Part shown: piece by piece, positions 57,000 to 64,000 of the stretch | How the letters are laid out: every line of letters begins with the position of its first letter | Numbering within the stretch: position 1 is the stretch's first letter | NCBI GenBank assembly: GCA_017558555.1 | Contig: JAFYUJ010000032.1 | Location: forward strand, 30,187 to 94,186 | Source of the DNA: Akkermansia sp. | GTDB taxonomy: Bacteria > Verrucomicrobiota > Verrucomicrobiia > Verrucomicrobiales > Akkermansiaceae | Direction of reading: 5' to 3' | Length of the DNA stretch: 64,000 nt | Translations under genes and position numbers: made by a program | Notes under the pieces: generated by a model | What the model saw: only the letters and a program-made list of their open reading frames with translations | What the model was told of the DNA's origin: nothing | The model's database searches: none

Positions 57000-57032
57000 C
57001 AAGAGGCAGGTGAGTTGCTCACCTGCCTCTTG
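57000..57032. terminator. Strong hairpin between ndk and the PH-domain gene
   Basis: Perfect 15-bp stem (CAAGAGGCAGGTGAG / CTCACCTGCCTCTTG) with a 3-base loop; the T tract is short on both sides. Confidence 0.8.
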
Positions 57033-57100
57033 TTGCTTCAGCGCACAGAAAGTGCGCCATATATGCTGAACTTGTAATCGTTTGCTGCTGTAATAGATGA

Positions 57101-57475
57101 TTACAGAATGTAGCTGCTGATGAGTCTGTTGAGCGCGAGAATATCGCAGTTGCCCTTCAGTTCGAAGCGGATAGTGCCGATATCGCCGCTGAAGAACAAA
57201 TCCAGCTCGCTGTCGCGGTCGAAGGTGCCGGCTGTCTCCACAGAATAAGCTTGCAGCTTGCTGTAAGGCAGCGAGGTGAAATCCACCTTCTTGCCGGTGA
57301 TGCCTTGCACATTGATGGCAATGACGCGCTTGTTGGTGAAGACCACCGAATCGCGAATGGCTTTGAAGGCCGCTACGATGCTTTCGCCATCGACCAAGAG
57401 CGGCCCAACGCGGTCGATGATGCTGGCGGGGTCGATGGGAGACAGTTTGAAAAAGCCGTTTTGAAAGTCAATCAT
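57101..57475 (-). CDS. Bacterial PH-domain protein
   Basis: The 124-residue product looks like a single bacterial pleckstrin-homology domain: LLVDGESIVAAFKAIRDSVVFTNKRVIAI, then VDFTSLPYSKLQAYSVETAG and a terminal helix. The VFTNKR-I pattern is typical of the YvbH/bPH families. The function is unknown. It follows the lipid kinase by 23 bases, so a membrane-lipid link is possible. ATG 57475 starts the conserved part; an upstream frame to 57604 overlaps the kinase gene. Confidence 0.75.
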   Translation of the reverse strand: MIDFQNGFFKLSPIDPASIIDRVGPLLVDGESIVAAFKAIRDSVVFTNKRVIAINVQGITGKKVDFTSLPYSKLQAYSVETAGTFDRDSELDLFFSGDIGTIRFELKGNCDILALNRLISSYIL

Positions 57476-57498
57476 AATGATGTTTCGATGCGTTAAGG

Positions 57499-58476
57499 TT
57501 AAAATTCCTGTGCTTGGCGGATAGTGGCGCGCCAGGCTTCCACCATGGGGTGCGCCATGAATTTCTCCATGGGGGTGGCGGGTACATAGTTGCGCGGGAT
57601 GCACACGCGCAGGGTTTGGGGCAATTTGCGAATGCTGAGCGTTTCGCCGGGCATGAGGGTACCCGCGTAATCACCGTCCAGTTGGTAATCCAACTTGCCA
57701 TCGGCAGAAATTTCGCATTCGGTGAAAGTGCAGAGCCGGGTGAATTCGCTCGTATTGCGGCGGGTGGCTCCGCGCTGGAGCATGCAGCCCAGAATCTCAA
57801 AGAGGATGGGCATGCTTTCCTGGTGGATGACGGCGGCGTTGAGCAAGCCGTCATCGTAGCGTGCTTCGGCAAAAAGGTGCGCCTCGCCGCCGTAGCGCTT
57901 GCCGTTGCCCAGAATGATTTGGGTGCCCGTGTAGGTCTTGCCGTTGGGCAGGGTCATGCTGATAATCGGGTGATTTTGCATGGCCACATGCAGGCCGGTA
58001 AAGATGTGTGCTGCCGGCCCCAGGTGTTTCTTGAGGCGCGGTGTTATCAGCTTGATGATGCGGGCATCGGGGCCAAAACCGGCCATCTGCAAGAAGGGAC
58101 GCCCATTGACGGTGAAAATATCAACCTCCTGGCGGGTGCCGCTCTGGATGGTGTCCAGCGCCACATCAAAGCGGCGGGAGCCAATCCCCAGCTCGCGGGC
58201 AAACACATTCATCGAGCCACAGGGCAGAATACCCAGCGCGGCTTTGGTGCCAATGAGCCCTTGGGCGGCACACATCAGGGTGCCATCGCCGCCGGCTGCC
58301 GCCACTACGGGTTCACCGGCCTCTGCCAGCTCGCGAGCCTTGGCCGTCAAATCCTCTGCGCTCTTGGTCGGTACGATGGTGAATGCGTCGCGGTTGGCAT
58401 CAAGCCACCCTTTGAGCCCGGAGCGAAACAAGCTGCCGGCTTTCGGGTTGATGAGCAGAGGAACGGTAATGTGCAT
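57499..58476 (-). CDS. Diacylglycerol kinase family lipid kinase
   Basis: The 325-residue product belongs to the DAGK-catalytic/YegS family. It has INPKAGS at the N-terminus, the nucleotide loop AAAGGDGTLMCAAQG, GILPCGSMNVFARELGI, FLQMAGFGPDARI and a C-terminal beta-sandwich with the LDYQLDGDYAG segment. It probably phosphorylates diacylglycerol or a related lipid to phosphatidate, the substrate of the CdsA encoded 17 bases upstream. The exact lipid is unknown. Confidence 0.88.
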   Translation of the reverse strand: MHITVPLLINPKAGSLFRSGLKGWLDANRDAFTIVPTKSAEDLTAKARELAEAGEPVVAAAGGDGTLMCAAQGLIGTKAALGILPCGSMNVFARELGIGSRRFDVALDTIQSGTRQEVDIFTVNGRPFLQMAGFGPDARIIKLITPRLKKHLGPAAHIFTGLHVAMQNHPIISMTLPNGKTYTGTQIILGNGKRYGGEAHLFAEARYDDGLLNAAVIHQESMPILFEILGCMLQRGATRRNTSEFTRLCTFTECEISADGKLDYQLDGDYAGTLMPGETLSIRKLPQTLRVCIPRNYVPATPMEKFMAHPMVEAWRATIRQAQEF

Positions 58477-58493
58477 GCGGGGAAAGGCTGGTA

Positions 58494-59420
58494 TCAGAGA
58501 ATAGCCATCACGGCTACAAAGAATGATACGGTGAAGGCCGGCGAATCTATCAAGTCAAAGATGCCACCAATGCCGGGCAGCAGGGAGCCACTGTCCTTCA
58601 CCGCAAGACCGCGCTTAATGAGGGAGCCCGCCAAATCACCCGCCACGCTCAGGATGAAGATGCAGGGCATCAGCACACAGAAGAACACCGCAGGGGTGAG
58701 GGCAAAGTTGAACGTTGTCATTCCCAGCAGGTACCAACCGCATACGGAGGTGATGATGAAGGAGCCGATGATGCCCTCCCATGTCTTCTTGGGAGAAACA
58801 GCCGGGCTGAATTTGCGGGAGAAGAACTTGCCACCCAGCAACACGCCACTCACATAGGCCCAGATGTCGCTCATCTTGGTCACCAGCACCAGCCAGAGCA
58901 GGTTGTAGATGCTTTCCGGGGCGTTCAGCGTGCTCAGCGCAAAGGCAAACAACCACACGGGGTACACAAAGGAAAGAATGGTGATGCCCATACTGCTCAG
59001 CGCCTTGGCTCCATTGCTTCCCTTGTAGTCCATGCGGTACAGCTCGCAGAAGAAGGCCACCAGCACATACAGCACCAGGATGCTGAGGGCTGCTCCGTGG
59101 AAGTCGAAGTCAATAAAAAGCGCTGTGGGGCCGTCTGCACCATCCATCATGGCCAGCGGTTCTCCGCTGCCGAACAACAGCACCCCTGCCGCCATGAGCC
59201 AGGGATATGCCAGCCCCGCTGTCAGCGCAAGCTTGCGGTTGGCTTCCTGCCCGCGTTCACGCAGCATGTTGAACCACTCATAGCTGGTCAGGTTGCACAG
59301 TACGCACACCAGCAGGGCATAGCCCAGTGCGTTGTCCCACCACACGGTGCCGCCCAGCAGGGCCAGAAGCACGATGGTACTGAATCCGCGTTCGAGAAAT
59401 GTTTTTACTTTAGGAGTCAT
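58494..59420 (-). CDS. cdsA: Phosphatidate cytidylyltransferase (CDP-diacylglycerol synthase)
   Basis: CdsA makes CDP-diacylglycerol from phosphatidate and CTP. The 308-residue product has about eight hydrophobic helices. The C-terminal family signature includes VSPKKTWEGIIGSF, SVAGDLAGSLIKRGLAVKDSG and LPGIGGIFDLIDS with the metal-binding aspartates. It heads the three-gene unit cdsA-lipid kinase-PH protein. Its product would feed PssA (32060). Confidence 0.94.
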   Translation of the reverse strand: MTPKVKTFLERGFSTIVLLALLGGTVWWDNALGYALLVCVLCNLTSYEWFNMLRERGQEANRKLALTAGLAYPWLMAAGVLLFGSGEPLAMMDGADGPTALFIDFDFHGAALSILVLYVLVAFFCELYRMDYKGSNGAKALSSMGITILSFVYPVWLFAFALSTLNAPESIYNLLWLVLVTKMSDIWAYVSGVLLGGKFFSRKFSPAVSPKKTWEGIIGSFIITSVCGWYLLGMTTFNFALTPAVFFCVLMPCIFILSVAGDLAGSLIKRGLAVKDSGSLLPGIGGIFDLIDSPAFTVSFFVAVMAIL

Positions 59421-59499
59421 GGCTGGCAGGGACGTGTGGAAGTGTGATTGCGCGCGGGCCGGGGATGCTTCTCTCCGGCTGCAAGGTGTTACGCTGGTG

Positions 59500-59528
59500 A
59501 TTTTATGCTGTTAATGTGATTTTGTCAA
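59500..59528 (-). promoter_or_regulatory. Promoter of cdsA
   Basis: TTGACA (59523-59528), 17-bp spacer, TAAAAT (59500-59505). The leader is about 70 bases. Confidence 0.7.
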
Positions 59529-59604
59529 TGTTTTAATGCCTGTTTGCCGTGCGAATAGTGCCGCAGGGGGGATGCGGCGCTGGATAGTAATCGGCAGCCG
59601 TGAA

Positions 59605-60507
59605 TCAGCACTCTCGTTTAATGCGGAATTTCTGCATCATGAGGGCATAGTAATCCTGTGCGGTCAGGCATGTATCCCGCAGATAGCCGGGAATGACCGG
59701 CCATTGCTGCAGACCTCGGTAGTAAAACATTTTCAGCTCGTCTGTGATGATGAAAGGGATGATACCATGAGCCAGACACTCTTTGAACATAATCAGGCGC
59801 CCCACACGGCCATTTCCATCCTGGAAGGGGTGAATACATTCAAAATGATAATGAAAATCCAGAATATCATCCAGCGTTTTGTGCTTGATGGCGTGGTACT
59901 GCCGCAGCAGGGTGTGCAACGCCTGCGCTACTTCTTCAGGGGGTGTTGTGTCCATGCCTCCAATTTCATTGGGCAATGTCTTGTATGCCCCCACGGCGAA
60001 CCAACTTTTTCGCGCGTCTGATGTGCCACTTTTCAGCATGCCGTGTAGCTCGCAGATGAAAGCTTCGCTCAGCCGCTCTTCCGCTCGGGCGATGATGGTA
60101 TCAGTGCAGCGGAAATGATTAATCGTCTCGATGATGTCATCTACACGCAACACCTCGTTTTCTTTGCCGATGGTGTTTGTTTCAAAAATGAGCCGGGTCT
60201 GCTCCCTGGTCAGCTTGCTGCCTTCGATGTGGTTGGAGTTGTAGGTCAGCTCGATTTGTGTTTTGTGGTATATCCCCCCGGGTAGTCTCATCTCCATTTG
60301 CTCCCGCAGCGCGGCGAGCAGGGGCATAACCTTTCGCTTGCGCTTTTTGCGTGCCGGTAATGCCGCCCCTGCCGGAATATTCCAGGTCTTCCCCGTCAGA
60401 AAAGCGCCCTCAATCTTGCCAATGGCACAGTAATGTCGTGCTGTGCGCTCGGCGATGCCATGGTGGGCCGCGTATTCTGCGGCAGAGATGTATTCCTTCC
60501 CGTTCAC
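59605..60507 (-). CDS. Fic family protein (probable AMPylase) with N-terminal HTH and inhibitory motif
   Basis: Fic enzymes attach AMP or other phosphate-containing groups to protein hydroxyls. The 300-residue product has the complete active-site motif HPFQDGNGRVGR (about 223-234). Upstream, SNHIEG (residues 91-96) fits the inhibitory (S/T)xxxE(G/N) helix, placing it as a self-inhibited class II type. The first 55 residues look like an excisionase/MerR-like DNA-binding region (SAAEYAAHHGIAERTARHY), followed by a basic ARKKRKRKV stretch. The start is GTG 60507. A perfect palindrome covers its promoter, so autoregulation is likely. No antitoxin gene is adjacent. The target is unknown. Confidence 0.88.
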   Translation of the reverse strand: MNGKEYISAAEYAAHHGIAERTARHYCAIGKIEGAFLTGKTWNIPAGAALPARKKRKRKVMPLLAALREQMEMRLPGGIYHKTQIELTYNSNHIEGSKLTREQTRLIFETNTIGKENEVLRVDDIIETINHFRCTDTIIARAEERLSEAFICELHGMLKSGTSDARKSWFAVGAYKTLPNEIGGMDTTPPEEVAQALHTLLRQYHAIKHKTLDDILDFHYHFECIHPFQDGNGRVGRLIMFKECLAHGIIPFIITDELKMFYYRGLQQWPVIPGYLRDTCLTAQDYYALMMQKFRIKREC

Positions 60508-60513
60508 GCACTC

Positions 60514-60547
60514 ATCTTATCATATCTTGCCGATACCGGCAAGATAT
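60514..60547 (-). promoter_or_regulatory. Promoter and palindromic operator of fic
   Basis: A perfect 11-bp inverted repeat (ATATCTTGCCG-ATAC-CGGCAAGATAT, 60522-60547) covers the -35 box TTGCCG (60537-60542) and the spacer. The -10 box TAAGAT is at 60514-60519, 6 bases before the GTG start. Confidence 0.7.
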
Positions 60548-60608
60548 ATATCGCAGGGCGTTCTCATGCCGCTGTGTGCGTGGCGAAAGTTGGTTCATGG
60601 CGGGATGC

Positions 60609-60643
60609 ACAAAACCGCCCCGCTGCGGCGGCAACGGGGCGGT
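60609..60643 (-). terminator. Terminator of the fumarase gene
   Basis: ACCGCCCCG / CGGGGCGGT arms with an inner GC-rich loop; a TTTTG tract follows on the minus strand, 16 bases past the stop. Confidence 0.75.
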
Positions 60644-60658
60644 GCATAAGGTGTCTCT

Positions 60659-62308
60659 TTAGTGAGCGCAACCGGGGCAAGCCCAACCGGCGCGGATATC
60701 GGCAAAGAAGTCGTTGCCCTTGTCATCCACCAGGATGTAGGCGGGGAAGTCCTTCACCGTAATCTTCCAGATGGCTTCCATGCCCAGCTCGGGGTATTCG
60801 ATGCACTCGATGGAGGTGATGCAGTTCTTGGCCAGGTCGGCAGCCACGCCGCCGATAGAGCCCAGATAGAAACCACCGTACTTCTGGCAGGCATCCGTCA
60901 CGCACTGGGCGCGGTTGCCCTTGGCAATCATAATCATGCTGCCACCATGGCTCTGGAACAGGTCCACATAGGAGTCCATGCGGCCGGCCGTGGTGGGACC
61001 AAAGGACCCGGAGGGATAGCCCTCGGGAGTCTTGGCGGGGCCGGCGTAGTAGATGGGGTGATCTTTCACATACTGGGGCAGGTCCTTACCGGCATCCAGC
61101 AGTTCCTTGAGCTTGGCGTGGGCAATGTCTCGGCCCACGATGATGGTGCCACTCAGGGAGAGGCGGGTCTTCACGGGGTACTTGGTGAGCTCGGCTAGCA
61201 CTTCCTTCATGGGGCGGTCCAGGTCGATGGGTACACCGGCGCTCTTCGTTTCGCGCAGCTCGGCGGGGATGTACTTGCCGGGATCGTACTCCAGCTCTTC
61301 GATGAAGATACCCTCGGGCGTAATCTTGGCCTTGGCGTTGCGGTCGGCAGAGCAGGAGACACCCAGCGCCACCGGGCAGGAAGCACCATGGCGGGGCAGG
61401 CGCACCACGCGCACATCCAGCGCAAAGGCCTTGCCGCCAAACTGTGCACCCAGGCCCAGCTTTTCGGCTTCCTTCTTCAGCTCGTTTTCCAGCTCCACAT
61501 CGCGGAAAGCACGGCCGTGTTCGTTGCCGCTGGTGGGCAGGCTGTCATAGTACTTGGTAGAGGCCAGCTTCACCGTCTTGAGGCAGATTTCAGCGCTGGT
61601 GCCACCCACCACAAAGGCCACATGGTAGGGCGGGCAAGCCGCCGTGCCCAGCGTACTCATCTTCTCCACCATGAACTTCTTGAGGGAAGTCGGGTTGAGC
61701 AGAGCCTTCGTTTCCTGGTACAGGTAAGTCTTGTTGGCAGAGCCACCACCCTTGGCAATGAACAGGAAGGAGTAATCCATGCCGTGGTCGGTGGCAAACA
61801 GGTCAATCTGTGCGGGCAGGTTCGTGCCGGTGTTGATTTCCTTGTACATATCCAGCGCCACATTCTGGGAGTAGCGCAGGTTGTTCTTGGTGTAGCAATC
61901 ATATGCACCGCGGGAGATGTATTCGGCATCATTGTAGCCGGTCCACACCTGCTGGCCCTTCTTGCCCACGCAAATAGCCGTGCCGGTGTCCTGGCAAAGC
62001 GGCAACACGCCCAGGGCTGCCACCTCGGCATTGCGCAGCATGGTCAGCGCCACACTCTTGTCATTTTCAGATGCTTCCGGGTCATCCAGAATGTCGCGCA
62101 CCATCTGCAGGTGCTCCGGGCGCAGGTAGAAAGCTACATCGTGCCAGGCTGTCTCGGCAAGCAGGCGGAGACCCTCGGGCTCCACTTTCAGCATGGGCTT
62201 GCCTTCAAACTCGCTGACACTTACATAATCCTTGGTAATAAGACGATACTTGGTCGTATCTTCCCCCATGGGGAACATTTCCTGATAGACAAAGGGAGGT
62301 GTTGCCAT
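60659..62308 (-). CDS. Fumarate hydratase, class I (iron-sulfur)
   Basis: The enzyme interconverts fumarate and malate with an oxygen-sensitive 4Fe-4S cluster. The 549-residue single chain has the alpha and beta regions fused, as in FumA/FumB. Probable cluster cysteines are in [23 protein letters not shown] and GVSCSADRN. The C-terminal beta part has [45 protein letters not shown] sequence and [13 protein letters not shown] 62308 is preferred because conserved sequence begins there and a promoter lies 10 bases upstream; a frame to 62389 crosses it. Confidence 0.94.
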   Translation of the reverse strand: MATPPFVYQEMFPMGEDTTKYRLITKDYVSVSEFEGKPMLKVEPEGLRLLAETAWHDVAFYLRPEHLQMVRDILDDPEASENDKSVALTMLRNAEVAALGVLPLCQDTGTAICVGKKGQQVWTGYNDAEYISRGAYDCYTKNNLRYSQNVALDMYKEINTGTNLPAQIDLFATDHGMDYSFLFIAKGGGSANKTYLYQETKALLNPTSLKKFMVEKMSTLGTAACPPYHVAFVVGGTSAEICLKTVKLASTKYYDSLPTSGNEHGRAFRDVELENELKKEAEKLGLGAQFGGKAFALDVRVVRLPRHGASCPVALGVSCSADRNAKAKITPEGIFIEELEYDPGKYIPAELRETKSAGVPIDLDRPMKEVLAELTKYPVKTRLSLSGTIIVGRDIAHAKLKELLDAGKDLPQYVKDHPIYYAGPAKTPEGYPSGSFGPTTAGRMDSYVDLFQSHGGSMIMIAKGNRAQCVTDACQKYGGFYLGSIGGVAADLAKNCITSIECIEYPELGMEAIWKITVKDFPAYILVDDKGNDFFADIRAGWACPGCAH

Positions 62309-62318
62309 AACGCCGCTA

Positions 62319-62347
62319 TTTGTACCACTTATGGCGCCCTTTTTCCA
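62319..62347 (-). promoter_or_regulatory. Probable extended -10 promoter of the fumarase gene, near-leaderless
   Basis: TGGAAA (62342-62347), 17-bp spacer ending in TGG (extended -10), TACAAA (62319-62324); 10 bases to the ATG. Confidence 0.45.
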
Positions 62348-62383
62348 GCAAAAAAACGAAGCTTGCAAGCTGAAACTTGAAAT

Positions 62384-62412
62384 TTGCAATCTTCCCGCTT
62401 CTGTGCTATGTT
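62384..62412 (+). promoter_or_regulatory. Promoter of the gene at 62423, near-leaderless
   Basis: TTGCAA (62384-62389), 17-bp spacer, TATGTT (62407-62412); 10 bases to the ATG. Confidence 0.6.
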
Positions 62413-62422
62413 GGGATGAGAT

Positions 62423-63265
62423 ATGAAGATTCCTCCCTTTTGGTACCGCTCAGAATGCCGGATAAACGATAAAATCTACCGCCTGCGCGGCGTATCGTGG
62501 GTTTCGGAAGCCGAGGCCCTGGCACATTGCCAAACCAAAGCACAGCTCATGCAGGAGTTCCTGGCCACTGGCTGCGATGCTGCGGCCCTGGAGCGCATGC
62601 GCCGCCGCTGGCGCGCGCTGGATGCGGTGGAAGAGGGCGAATACGCCGTGCTCATACCGGAGCCCGTGGTGCAGCAGCTCAATGCCGCCAACATCATCAC
62701 CCGCAATCGCTACGGGGCTGCGGTGCTCAACTCCACCGAGATTTGCTTCATCGATGTGGATCACATCCCGCCTCCCCCCATGGCCTGGCTCCTCCGTTTG
62801 TTGGGCAAAAATACAGAGCCCGAGGCCCGCTTGCTCCAATCTCTGCGCAGCCTTGTGAGCGGCGGTGTCCTGCAAGGCGCCCGCGTGTATCGCACCTCCC
62901 GCGGCTGGCGTATCCTGGCTCTCGAATCCTCTCTCTCTCCTGCCTCTGCGCGCATGCAATACATCTTTGAGACCCTGCATGCAGATGCCCTGTATGCTCA
63001 CCTCTGCGCCAGGCAACAATGCTGGCGCGCTCGCCTCACCCCCAAGCCCTCCAAAGTGGGCATGACCCGCTACCCCCGTCCCATGTGCTCAGCAGAGGCT
63101 TCCTCCCCCGCTGTCCTCGAATGGATAGAGCGCTACCGCGCCGCTTCTGAACAAGCAGCTGTCTGTCGCCTCATCGAAACGGTGGGCTCCGTGCCGGCTC
63201 ATCCCATCATCGCTCTGCACGATGAATGGACCCGCGCCCTGCGCCCCGATTGGCCCCTGCGGTAA
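62423..63265 (+). CDS. Conserved-looking protein of unknown function with DVD and RARLTPKP motifs
   Basis: The 280-residue product has no name I can give. It shows a hydrophobic strand ending in Asp-Val-Asp ([13 protein letters not shown], about 106-118). Next come [17 protein letters not shown] (about 153-169), a helix [13 protein letters not shown], and the strongly basic [18 protein letters not shown] (about 195-212). I recall similar RVY(R/K)T..G.R and [10 protein letters not shown] patterns in uncharacterised bacterial proteins. The hhhDhD-then-basic order is also reminiscent of archaeo-eukaryotic primase-type active sites, but this is only a suggestion. No signal peptide is present, so it is cytoplasmic. 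It is convergent with the gene at 63274. Confidence 0.65.
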   Translation: MKIPPFWYRSECRINDKIYRLRGVSWVSEAEALAHCQTKAQLMQEFLATGCDAAALERMRRRWRALDAVEEGEYAVLIPEPVVQQLNAANIITRNRYGAAVLNSTEICFIDVDHIPPPPMAWLLRLLGKNTEPEARLLQSLRSLVSGGVLQGARVYRTSRGWRILALESSLSPASARMQYIFETLHADALYAHLCARQQCWRARLTPKPSKVGMTRYPRPMCSAEASSPAVLEWIERYRAASEQAAVCRLIETVGSVPAHPIIALHDEWTRALRPDWPLR

Positions 63266-63273
63266 AGCTGGCG

Positions 63274-63723
63274 TTACTCGGCCACTTTCATGTTGGCAAG
63301 CACGATGTCAACGAGGGCGTTAGCCGCGTCTTCGGATATCTTCCCGGCGTCAATCAAGTCTTGCAATCGGTTGAGTTCTGCACCAACAGCCGTGGCGAGC
63401 TTCATCATCCCCTTGTTTTCAGACATCGGAAAATGCTGGTCGGTCAGCTCGGTATCTGGACAGGGGTCTTTCTTTTGGCCTGATTTGTCTTCAAAAATGG
63501 TTCGGATGCTCTTGGCCGCCTTTTGGGCCGAAGCATCGTTCTTGACCTTCTTGAGTTGCTTAATAGCTTTGGCGTAGCGCCCGGCTTCTCGTTTAACCCA
63601 GTTAGCGCAGTCTTTTTGGGATACCGCAGATGGGGTCGGGGCCTGTTCTTCCGTTTGTGCGGTGGCGGGAGCGTGTGCTATGAGCAGGAAAGCCGTTAAA
63701 AGAAGGGTGAACAGTGTTTTCAT
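63274..63723 (-). CDS. Small exported protein of unknown function
   Basis: The 149-residue product has a clear signal peptide (MKTLFTLLLTAFLLIAHAPATA). A helical, lysine-rich mature part (about 35-145) follows, with two cysteines (DCANW, DPCPD) that could form a disulfide. No family is recognised. A promoter lies about 57 bases upstream of the ATG. Confidence 0.65.
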   Translation of the reverse strand: MKTLFTLLLTAFLLIAHAPATAQTEEQAPTPSAVSQKDCANWVKREAGRYAKAIKQLKKVKNDASAQKAAKSIRTIFEDKSGQKKDPCPDTELTDQHFPMSENKGMMKLATAVGAELNRLQDLIDAGKISEDAANALVDIVLANMKVAE

Positions 63724-63779
63724 GAGGGCAGAAACTGAAATGAAATTCGGGAATCTTGACGTTAGACGTTGATACCGGA

Positions 63780-63807
63780 AGTGTACAAGCTATCGCTAAA
63801 TTGTCAA
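63780..63807 (-). promoter_or_regulatory. Promoter of the small exported protein gene
   Basis: TTGACA (63802-63807), 16-bp spacer, TACACT (63780-63785). The leader is about 50 bases. Confidence 0.6.
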
Positions 63808-63955
63808 GAATGAAATGTTATCCGCGATGCTCCCCTCCGAGCCCTCAGGTGCTTCCCTCGGTGATGCAGCAGAGCGCAGGGTGAGCGGTGCGGGTGAGGT
63901 CGCAACAGAGAAGGGCAATAGCGCAAAGCTGACTGTTCTCCTCACCTGGGAAACA
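63808..63955. other. Intergenic stretch without recognisable gene
   Basis: I see no RNA gene or convincing coding sequence here. One frame is open from 63815 to the window edge, but it runs through the terminator hairpin and shows no protein-like features. Confidence 0.4.
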
Positions 63956-63956
63956 A

Positions 63957-63988
63957 AAAGCCCGATTCTCAGCGAATCGGGCTTTTTT
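63957..63988. terminator. Terminator at the right window edge
   Basis: Perfect 12-bp stem (AAAGCCCGATTC / GAATCGGGCTTT), loop TCAGC, with A and T runs on both sides. It can act in both directions; the gene it ends probably lies outside the window. Confidence 0.85.
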
Positions 63989-64000
63989 GAGTTGCGGGAG

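Noticed and set aside
63815..64000. Open frame to the right window edge
   Set aside because: It passes through a perfect bidirectional terminator and has no protein-like pattern or promoter.

Overview
The window looks like chromosome of a host-associated member of the Verrucomicrobiota, most like Akkermansia. This is inferred from gene content and by-eye protein resemblance, not from a search. The signs are a complete L-fucose pathway (FucP, FucI, FucK and a FucA-like aldolase), anaerobic pyruvate metabolism (pyruvate:ferredoxin oxidoreductase divergent from pyruvate phosphate dikinase), Gram-negative envelope genes (KdsA, LptB, LptA-like, LspA), GC-rich coding sequence, and many secreted proteins of unknown function. 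No tRNA, rRNA, CRISPR array or insertion sequence was seen. Gene density is high and no gene-free stretch exceeds 300 bases.

Layout. 1-6.4 kb: the 3' part of a secreted zinc metallopeptidase, a membrane-anchored unknown, ribosome hibernation factor, a DUF1573-like exported protein and lspA. 6.4-9.1 kb: ileS. 9.3-18.1 kb: three tightly packed plus-strand genes that look viral. They encode a helical protein, a 1988-residue giant and a terminase large subunit, with no capsid, portal, integrase or lysis gene beside them. This orphan packaging/virion cassette between ileS and fhs is the most unusual thing here. 18.2-32 kb: an exported coiled-coil protein, fhs, a GHL10-type glycosidase, por, ppdK and alaS. 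32-36.6 kb: pssA, an acyltransferase, a DUF805 protein and ppk. 36.8-37.6 kb: the FucA-like aldolase. 37.7-43.1 kb (minus): kdsA, LptC-like, giant LptA-like, lptB, hemC. 43.2-50.2 kb (minus): fucP-fucI, then glycosyltransferase-fucK-glycosyltransferase. 50.3-57 kb: ugd, a membrane protein, rpe, an M3 oligopeptidase, leuB, ndk. 57-60.5 kb: a phospholipid cluster (cdsA, lipid kinase, PH-domain protein) and a Fic protein. 60.6-63.8 kb: class I fumarase and two unknowns.

How the genes work together. Fucose enters through FucP, is isomerised by FucI and phosphorylated by FucK. The FucA-like aldolase, in its own unit 6-7 kb away, would cleave fuculose-1-phosphate. C3 products would reach PPDK and PFOR, and fumarase belongs to the fumarate branch. 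KdsA, the Lpt proteins, Ugd and the glycosyltransferases contribute to surface glycans. PssA, CdsA and the lipid kinase make or recycle phospholipids.

Regulatory signals. Sigma-70-like promoters (TTGACA-like, 16-18 bp spacer, TATAAT-like) can be read before most transcription units. For about a dozen genes the -10 box ends only 6-12 bases before the start codon, predicting leaderless or near-leaderless mRNAs. Strong hairpin terminators separate several units, and one of them (fucI/glycosyltransferase) is nested with a promoter.
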